From: Colletotrichum lupini
Lineage: Eukaryota > Ascomycota > Sordariomycetes > Glomerellales > Glomerellaceae
Length of the DNA: 64,000 nt
NCBI RefSeq assembly: GCF_023278565.1
Contig: NC_064672.1
Coordinates: 7,378,001 to 7,442,000, forward strand
Direction of reading: 5' to 3'
Within the stretch, counting starts at the first letter, position 1. Every line of letters begins with the position of its first letter. Below, one piece after another: positions 58,501 through 64,000 of this stretch. The notes beneath the pieces are model-generated. The model made no database searches, was not told where the DNA came from, and saw nothing but the letters and a program-made list of their open reading frames with translations. The translations under genes and the position numbers were made by a program.

Positions 58501-58788
58501 ACCGGGCCTGGTATCGGAGATCTTGCGTACGGTGGGAGGGGCTTCGGGCTCAGGTGTCAATGGCGGCGGAGGAAAGGCGTGTTCGCCCCTTGGTGAGTCG
58601 GGGGAGAAGGAAGGGAAGCTCGTCAGCGACTTGTCTTCGGAGGCGGCAATGGAGCTTGCGGAGCTCGAGGGCTGGGAGTTGAGTTTTGATCGTTTGGCTC
58701 GTACGGTATGTGAGCGTCCGCTTCTCATGGACGTTGCGCTATGCTGCGAGACGGAGCGCTCGAGAGGGAGAGTAGGCTCGGGGTCCAT
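55579..58788 (-). CDS. TBC-domain Rab GTPase-activating protein
   Basis: A single exon gives 1,069 aa. The N-terminal half is low-complexity (Ser/Thr/Pro) with a short coiled-coil-like segment RQVATDLAQRDAQIAQLRRKADERE near 160-200. The TBC domain starts near 750 (GGIPVNLRAKVW). It contains the arginine finger IDMDINRTL near 792 and the glutamine finger GYCQGMNLIAAN near 831, the two catalytic residues of TBC GAPs. It continues with ENILPSGYYDHSLL and WFLSVFTDCLC to about 955. A Lys/Asn/Gly-rich tail follows. Such proteins accelerate GTP hydrolysis on Rabs in vesicle traffic. The Rab target is not readable from sequence. Intact, with both fingers present. Confidence 0.92.
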   Translation of the reverse strand: MDPEPTLPLERSVSQHSATSMRSGRSHTVRAKRSKLNSQPSSSASSIAASEDKSLTSFPSFSPDSPRGEHAFPPPPLTPEPEAPPTVRKISDTRPGPISLLGNLTGSSAEQAARDALFEDSPISTHKIPGALHHSDDEHIGRLIARHGAVALVRQVATDLAQRDAQIAQLRRKADERERALRKIILECGLSNLDLEKRLRTIELEVKTERPGNRRNESGLSDLMSDAMQDTVNVNVFGQTDGNDATIRASNLAMPSVPDGRGTARGWKDYLWGGTSRKGSMPSSVNGDDIARPSTVVRTQSTADRRPGLQDDLFSPPSEGVPPESVPPRTPSRASSIQSGPPGSRKASTSVAASLMRLVAGGAINTREGGPNRGRSNSATQPQSQSTPRASSTSSAKTTQSSRAVSTAGGPKALMAMRRTTGTANAPPVNTTARTQPQERWDTMVNSPTNATSNRQESYGPVEMDAILPPETQPPTLTHIYNNYIGSEYLTDRFGFIYDQRRKKRQRESAQVARHLKQGGRAEMLSNGRSDLTSPMIEEEEEVLAGPGSEERPGSPSSTEERAGEGKPKKWQDYLKLATFPTELLSHTPSLGAPSLEVLEGGELGLKSPGLIAADERGFVPIASTTTSVIDSEATPPVETDAAAGTVVRDDTEPVKLLLQHMGELHDSLQRDKAARWNEFLRKVRAERKRDGEAAAAAAAALAEARFERPAMTIPEAAIADGELIGITGLGNKGKVGRAKRSELRNLVLGGIPVNLRAKVWSECSGATTLRVPGYYQDIIARPDEDDDPLAVSQIDMDINRTLTDNIFFRKGPGVSKLKEVLKAYARRNPEVGYCQGMNLIAANLLLIMPSAEDAFWILTSIIENILPSGYYDHSLLASRADQQVLRQYVVDVLPKLSQHLDDLSIELEALTFQWFLSVFTDCLCAEALFRVWDVVLCMNDGSTFLFQVALALLKLNETQLLQCDTPASVYTYINRQMTNHAISIDNMIKASDALRKLVKREDVEARRDKAIQAEKDVVRQRNEMNAAKKANKANGNGNGVGTGQEENGAAEPDLDVREPRPIEQDVQT

Positions 58789-61700
58789 GTTGGTCGGCGG
58801 GCGATGATGTCGCCAAACGTCATGGTTTCCAAAAAAAGCAAACGGCAGCAGGATGTTGCAGGATGCGCCCGCTGCTGTAAGCCTGCGTCCTGGCGAGAGG
58901 ACTGACGGGTTGAGTGTTCTATCGGTGTGTATCGCGAGCTTCGTGGGAAGTAGAAAGGGAGGATAGAGAAAAGGGTGAGGTGCGCGACCTAGGTGAGTAG
59001 GTAGGAAATGTTTGGTGGATTGTAGTAGCGCAGACGCTAAAGCGGAGAGAGCCCAAGAATGGCGGTAATGTCGAGGTCAGAAATGGGAAGTGTAGTCATT
59101 GTGTGTTGTGTGTGTGTGTGTGTGTGGGCGGGACGATATCATTATGCAATCCGACGCTCCTCCAAGTACCAAGCCAAGTCCAGCAATGCAATGGAAGCAC
59201 ATTTGCGGCTTTGCCTGACGTGGACCAGGGGTGGAAGGCAAACCGGGGGGCGATGATCACCCAGCATGTCTGGGGTGCTTCGCTGTGACTCTGCCCTGTA
59301 TCCGTCGTAGCCTGTCTCCGTAGGTAGTGTACATACATAGTACTGCGTAGGTGAGCACTGCGAGCAGCTAGTGGCTACCTTGCAGTGGATAATAAGGGGA
59401 CTTGGGTTCCGCAGCTTCCATCAAGATTCCACCCACCTCAGGTACGAGTACAAGCTCCAGCTCAAATTACCACCAATTTCATCCGTCTTAGCGCGGCGAC
59501 GATACCTCCCGCTACGTATGGATACCTACCTTAGGTACCACCCGATGACATGCCTCTGAGGTGCGTCGGCCGCGATTACCTCACCGCAGGCCTCTTCACC
59601 TGCAGCCCGCTGCAAATCCACAAGTTGAGCCCTTGTCAAGTTGCGCGGAAGGAGGACATCCTCCTAACCCATCAATGCCTTACGTAGTACGCAGTACATC
59701 CATAAGGTACGGATACATGCACATCTCGGGGCATCAGGTCGCGATATTCAAACCTTTCTTTCTGCCTTGAACCTTGACACCAGCGCCTCGTTTGTTGATC
59801 TCTTTTCCCCCCCATCCCCATACCTTGCCACATGAATGTCAACATTGACACGTCTGAAGAAAAACAGGCACGAGAAAAGGGCCACATCGCACAAAACTTA
59901 AAGCCTACTTACCTGGTATGCCTGCATACACAGTAGACAAGAAAAAGACAGCGCCGGGTGGTTCCCACGAGATGCAACACGCAAGGGACACCCAGAAACA
60001 CACCAAGCCCAGGCCACTCGTCGCAAAGATACGGGACAGATGGACAGCAGAGCACCGTAACACCATCCCGTCAACTATGACAACTAGTACTCTTACGTGC
60101 CCACGCCCGGCCGGCTCTCCCTCCAGTGTCCGCTCGCCCTCCCCGTTCTCGTGGCCTCTTCCTCGTTCCAAACCAAGACTTCTTTTTTAGTCTTGCCAAG
60201 TTAGCCCTGCCATACCCATGCCGTCCCCTGTCTCCAAGGGAGTCCCTGACCTTCCTCCTCCAATTCTCCCGTCCCAAGCTCCACCGTGGATCCTTGGAAA
60301 CTCGACAGAACCGAGAAGACTGGATCTGGAACAGCGGAGGATAGAGGAATCTTCCCGGGCGCTCGCTCTCTTCTCCTAATAATACAGCCTCACTATCGAG
60401 CCCTACACACCAAAACATACACAAAAAAGCTCATCCCGTCCTGGCCTCCCAATCATGTACTTACTCCCCTGTCTTGGCGGCCTCCCATACCAATCTCTAC
60501 ACAGGCAATCCCTTCCCCCGAGCGCGCCTATCTCAACACCGGATACCTTCCACGCGCGCATCTCGCGTGCGCCAGTCATCCCAACTTTCCGCTCCGTCCT
60601 TGCGCACACAGAAAAGGGTTCTGGAAAGGTCCAAGGGGGGGGGAAACTCGGGAAGGGGTGACTAGCGATTTAGGGGTCCAAAAAAAAGGGTGATCTCCTT
60701 TGCGTGTGTGGACTGTGGGTACCTTCCTACCTTACTCCCTACCTTTCCGCCTTGCATCTCTGGTCGGGCACATCATCCGGACTTTGTGCATCTCACACTG
60801 GCCAACGACGCCGTCGCCCCGGCACCATGTACCGTTCATTGGGCTCCGAGAAAAAAAAAAAGCCAGGTATCAAATCTCATTATTTGGCACCACTCACACA
60901 CAAAACCCGCAGACTATCCGTATGCGTGACAGTGCCTCTCCCTAAGATTACCTCAGGGGGTTGCTTATTTTAACCACCCACGCGATAACCAAATTTCCCC
61001 TGCTGCCCAACTCTGGATCGTTGGTCGTTCCCCCTCCAAACCGGGAAACTGGTGAACAGGTGTGAGTGGGCAACATACACCGCGTCCACGGAGGGAATTG
61101 ATTGATTCTTCCTTTGCTTGATTCGTCCGACGATAATCTCCCCTTGAAACCCGAGAGACTCTACATGTACTTTCCCGGGGACCATGACCCGACTCAGGAA
61201 CGCTTCCACACACCGGCGCAGTGCGCACTGCGCTGACACCAAATTCGTCATTCCTGTGGCGCCATGACCGTCCTGCAACTGGAGATACCCGGTCAGATAC
61301 GAGGGCACCACTTCACATGTTCTTTTCCGTACGCCGGAGACGTGCCACTGAATCTCGATCCTGCCAGACCCCGGAGGCGCCGGCTCGGCAGTCATGACGA
61401 CGACGGAGTGGGGAGACCCGGCTACACGGAGCTTCACTTTGCCCATCAAGGTATCAAGCACTCTCACATGGCAGACCCCACGCAATACCACAGGACACCA
61501 TCATGACCATCTTGAACCAGCATCAAATCAAAGTACTGCATATACAGAGCCTGTATTCTCTCTTTCATGTTCCTGAAGCAATGCTTTCTACCGTGCTGTA
61601 CTCGTACAATACTCCTCTCGTTTCAGTCATTAATAATAGTGGTAGTCCCCCCCCCCTGGCTCTCCTTTTTTTCAAACAATTACCCAGACGCCTTTCTTTG

Positions 61701-61846
61701 TTTTCGAACCCGAAAAAAATCTCCCATATGGATGGAAAAAAAGATAATAGAAGAAGAAAAACACAAATCCCCATGCTCTACTCAAAACGCCTAATTCTTT
61801 TGGGCCCACTCGCTTCTGTTGTTGTACATCCTCCCTCCCTGCGGCC
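58789..61846. other. 3-kb intergenic region upstream of the TBC gene
   Basis: Holds the promoter and leader of the TBC gene (minus) and the 3' flank of the Nud1/Cdc11-like gene. Many short frames exist on both strands, all without a recognisable family. Features seen are a (TG)n microsatellite at 59,107-59,126, short homopolymer runs (G9 near 60,637 and A11 near 60,850), and C/T-rich stretches. No tRNA or rRNA is recognised. A long non-coding transcript cannot be excluded. Confidence 0.5.
59101..59127. repeat. TG dinucleotide microsatellite
   Basis: About ten TG units after a short GTGTGT lead, at 59,101-59,127, upstream of the TBC gene. Confidence 0.85.
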
Positions 61847-64000
61847 TCAAGCAAAGCTGTCCTCTGCGTTCCACCGGCTGCTGTCGTCAGCCTTGACGGA
61901 CACGGGTGCCCGCGCCGGTGTTTGCCTCTGATCCGGCGCCGGCGCCTCTCTCGGGGCTTCAGCCACAGCCGCCGGAGCAACAATCGGAACTTGGGCGACA
62001 TCGCTAGGAAGCAGACCTTCCTTCACCAACGCCTGGAATGAAGGGTCGCGGGCAAGCATATGCTGGCGCTTGACAGGTAGCCCGTCCAGCAGCTTCAGCT
62101 TCTTGCAGCAGCCCACAAAAACAACCTGGTAGAGTCGTCGCCGGAGACGCGTCGTCTCGTCGAGACGCCGGGCAAACATGGCGTCCCTCTCCGGGTCAGC
62201 CTCAGGGAGCGTGAACGGGTCTGCGACGTGACCCCGGTCTGCAGACACGGTTACGTGGACTGGCGGGTAGAAGCCCTGCGTGATTGGATTGTCCCGCAAA
62301 TCCAATTGTGTCAGGTGCGGGAAGTCCGTCAAAAGCTCCGTGACTGTCGTCGAATCTGCCAGGCGGTTGCCGGCAACGAGAAGTTTCTTGAGCCGGGGAA
62401 TGAATCGAATGGGTGACAGGTCTGCGACGGCGTTGAAGTTAAGGTTCAACGAGCGCAGGTTCGGCATCAGCTGGCCGAGCCCTTCCGGTAGGCAACGGAG
62501 CCCGCAGTTGGCTAGCTCAAGCAGCTGTAGGTTGAGGAAGTCTACCTTGGGCTCAAAAGTGCCAATGTAGTTGCCAGAAAGGAAGAGTTTGCGGACTTCG
62601 TACGCCGAAGAAAGGAAGGAAAGATCCAACTGTACATCACCGCGCTGCTCTCTTAGAGACAGACTATCCAGATGCCGGGCTTTGGTAAAACCAGTAATCT
62701 TACTGATGCGGTTCCTGTCGGCATGGAGCAAGCGGACAGTTGGCAAGCGACTGATATCAAGCTCCAAGATATTGTTGTCGCTGAGGTCAAGATAGCGCAA
62801 ACCGTCTAGACCCTGGGCATCTGCCGCGGTAAAGGCTTCGAGGCAATTCTTCGAGAGCTTGAGCGTTTGCAGAGAAGACAGCTGTCCGAGTTCACGAAGC
62901 TCCGAAACTTTGTTGCCAGTCAGGTCAAGCTCGGTCAATCGGTGCAGCCTGGTGCCATCGAAATCGGCCATCTCGATCTGATTATTTCGTGCCCGCAGCG
63001 AGAGAAGTCCATCATGCTGGTTCAAGCCATCCAAAGAGGTGAGCTTGTTGTTGTCGGCCCGTAGGCTCCGGAGATGAACGAGGTTCTTCAACGCCGACAG
63101 ACTGGACAAGTCGTTGTTGGAGATGTCGACGTACTGCAAGTTGGCGAGATGATCCCACGAGGTCAGCTCAGTCAACATGTTGTGCGTCATCTTGAGTTGT
63201 CGGATCGAAGTTGGCACTCCGTCGAGATGACCGATGCTGTTGTTAGACGCATCCAAGCCCACCAAACTACCACAGAACTCGTCCAGCATGTGGAGGCTCG
63301 ACAATCGCTTCTCGCTCATGTCAAGTTCCGTGAAGTCCTCCCAGTAAGGCTCAAATGGCTCAATTTCCGTCAGGCGATCAACGAGCTCACGAACAGTCAA
63401 AGACAAGACCTTCTTAGAGCCGTCGCCAGTGACAAGACGCTGGTCCTCCACAACGTAGCTGACTTCAAAGCCGAATGACTTTTCGTGGTGGTTCAGTGTG
63501 AATTCTGACATGGGGCTCAGTGACAAGTTGCCAACGTTGTGACTGATAATGGCGCTTGCGTCCGGATAGAGACCGCCCATCCTTGTCTTGCCGGGAGTCT
63601 TGATGATGAAACTTAGACTCTTCTCTTGGTTCTTGGGAGAGACATAGCTCAAAGCACTGTTCTCGCCCAGGATACTGACTTGGCGCTCGTCAGCATTATC
63701 GCCAATGACACTATCCTCTTCCCTTTCGTCGATTCGGGAGACGGGCCGAGGGACAAATGACTGGCCGCGAAGCGAAAATTGTCGTGATGGACCACGAGCC
63801 GGAGCTGTACGCGGGCGTGGTTGCAGCAAAGTCCGCCGTGCAGTCTTCGTCAAGCTTTGGTATTTGCCTCGTTTGGACTCTTCAATCATCGAGTCCGCAT
63901 CCACGAAACTGCCCTCGTCATCCTCGAGGCTATCGATGTCCTCAGCGGCAACATCCTGTATGATAGAGGCAATGGGCGAAGAAAATGATATCGTCATTCG
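61847..64000 (-). CDS. cdc11: Nud1/Cdc11-like leucine-rich-repeat scaffold (partial, 5' end outside the window)
   Basis: The minus-strand frame is open to the right edge, so the N-terminal part is missing; at least 716 codons are present. An acidic linker (SLEDDEGSFVDADS) and KSLSFIIKTPGKTRMGG precede an LRR block from about residue 225. Repeats such as LDASNNSIGHLDGVP, YVDISNNDLSSLSALKNL and LRADNNKLTSLDGLNQ show the LxxLxLxxNxL pattern. After the repeats, FVGCCKKLKLLDGLPV caps the domain. Relatives are the spindle-pole-body scaffold of the mitotic-exit or septation-initiation network. The C-terminal tail is Pro/Ala-rich. Confidence 0.85.
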   Translation of the reverse strand, partial: RMTISFSSPIASIIQDVAAEDIDSLEDDEGSFVDADSMIEESKRGKYQSLTKTARRTLLQPRPRTAPARGPSRQFSLRGQSFVPRPVSRIDEREEDSVIGDNADERQVSILGENSALSYVSPKNQEKSLSFIIKTPGKTRMGGLYPDASAIISHNVGNLSLSPMSEFTLNHHEKSFGFEVSYVVEDQRLVTGDGSKKVLSLTVRELVDRLTEIEPFEPYWEDFTELDMSEKRLSSLHMLDEFCGSLVGLDASNNSIGHLDGVPTSIRQLKMTHNMLTELTSWDHLANLQYVDISNNDLSSLSALKNLVHLRSLRADNNKLTSLDGLNQHDGLLSLRARNNQIEMADFDGTRLHRLTELDLTGNKVSELRELGQLSSLQTLKLSKNCLEAFTAADAQGLDGLRYLDLSDNNILELDISRLPTVRLLHADRNRISKITGFTKARHLDSLSLREQRGDVQLDLSFLSSAYEVRKLFLSGNYIGTFEPKVDFLNLQLLELANCGLRCLPEGLGQLMPNLRSLNLNFNAVADLSPIRFIPRLKKLLVAGNRLADSTTVTELLTDFPHLTQLDLRDNPITQGFYPPVHVTVSADRGHVADPFTLPEADPERDAMFARRLDETTRLRRRLYQVVFVGCCKKLKLLDGLPVKRQHMLARDPSFQALVKEGLLPSDVAQVPIVAPAAVAEAPREAPAPDQRQTPARAPVSVKADDSSRWNAEDSFA

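Noticed and set aside
58789..61846. A hidden multi-exon gene in the 3-kb gap upstream of the TBC gene
   Set aside because: I tried joining the short frames on both strands but found no conserved motif or consistent splice pattern.
1..64000. CRISPR arrays, bacterial operons or phage features
   Set aside because: Spliceosomal introns and fungal gene families throughout; no regularly spaced direct repeats.

Overview
The window is nuclear DNA from a filamentous ascomycete (Pezizomycotina; gene content and protein style suggest Sordariomycetes, but I cannot name a species). The evidence is: short introns of about 54-110 nt with GTRAGT-like donors, CTAAC/CTGAC-like branch sites and YAG acceptors; long pyrimidine-rich leaders; typical filamentous-fungal protein families; and two AT-rich blocks whose retrotransposon coding sequence is full of C-to-T and G-to-A changes, the signature of repeat-induced point mutation (RIP).

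Layout. (1) 1-12.6 kb is conserved core: a SAK1/Ssp1-type kinase that activates Snf1/AMPK (+), convergent with the HOPS/CORVET subunit vps11 (-). (2) 13.3-46.5 kb is an accessory island: CYP59-like P450 (-), classical SDR (-), CYP504-like P450 (-), an SDR with Arg in place of the catalytic Lys (+), a rhodopsin-domain seven-helix membrane protein (-), a TRI12-type MFS exporter (-) and a salicylate-hydroxylase-type FAD monooxygenase (+). No polyketide synthase, NRPS, terpene synthase or Zn2Cys6 regulator is visible. (3) Two RIP-degraded Ty1/Copia elements sit in that island: 23,888-30,810 (228-bp LTRs, target duplication CCACC) and 32,048-39,579 (202-bp LTRs, target duplication CATGT, opposite orientation). 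The second carries a much less mutated nested solo LTR at 35,213-35,698. (4) 47.3-64 kb is core again: PRA1-like membrane protein (+), POF1-like nucleotidyltransferase (-), alg2 (-), a probably peroxisomal enoyl-CoA hydratase/isomerase (+), a TBC Rab-GAP (-) and the C-terminal part of a Nud1/Cdc11 leucine-rich-repeat scaffold (-) that runs off the right edge.

The most striking observation is that the first Copia element lies inside intron 1 of the rhodopsin-domain gene. Removing the element plus one copy of the target duplication leaves a normal 62-nt intron, and all six exons (355 codons) are still open with good splice sites. RIP has saturated the element but stops within about 30 bp of the exons. 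Without both elements the accessory island would be a compact cluster of about 18.7 kb.

How the genes could work together: two P450s, two dehydrogenases, a flavin monooxygenase, an exporter and a membrane sensor look like an oxidative tailoring or aromatic-compound module. This is inference from family membership and clustering only. Exon boundaries were assigned by eye from splice signals and reading-frame continuity; every multi-exon model below sums to a whole number of codons.
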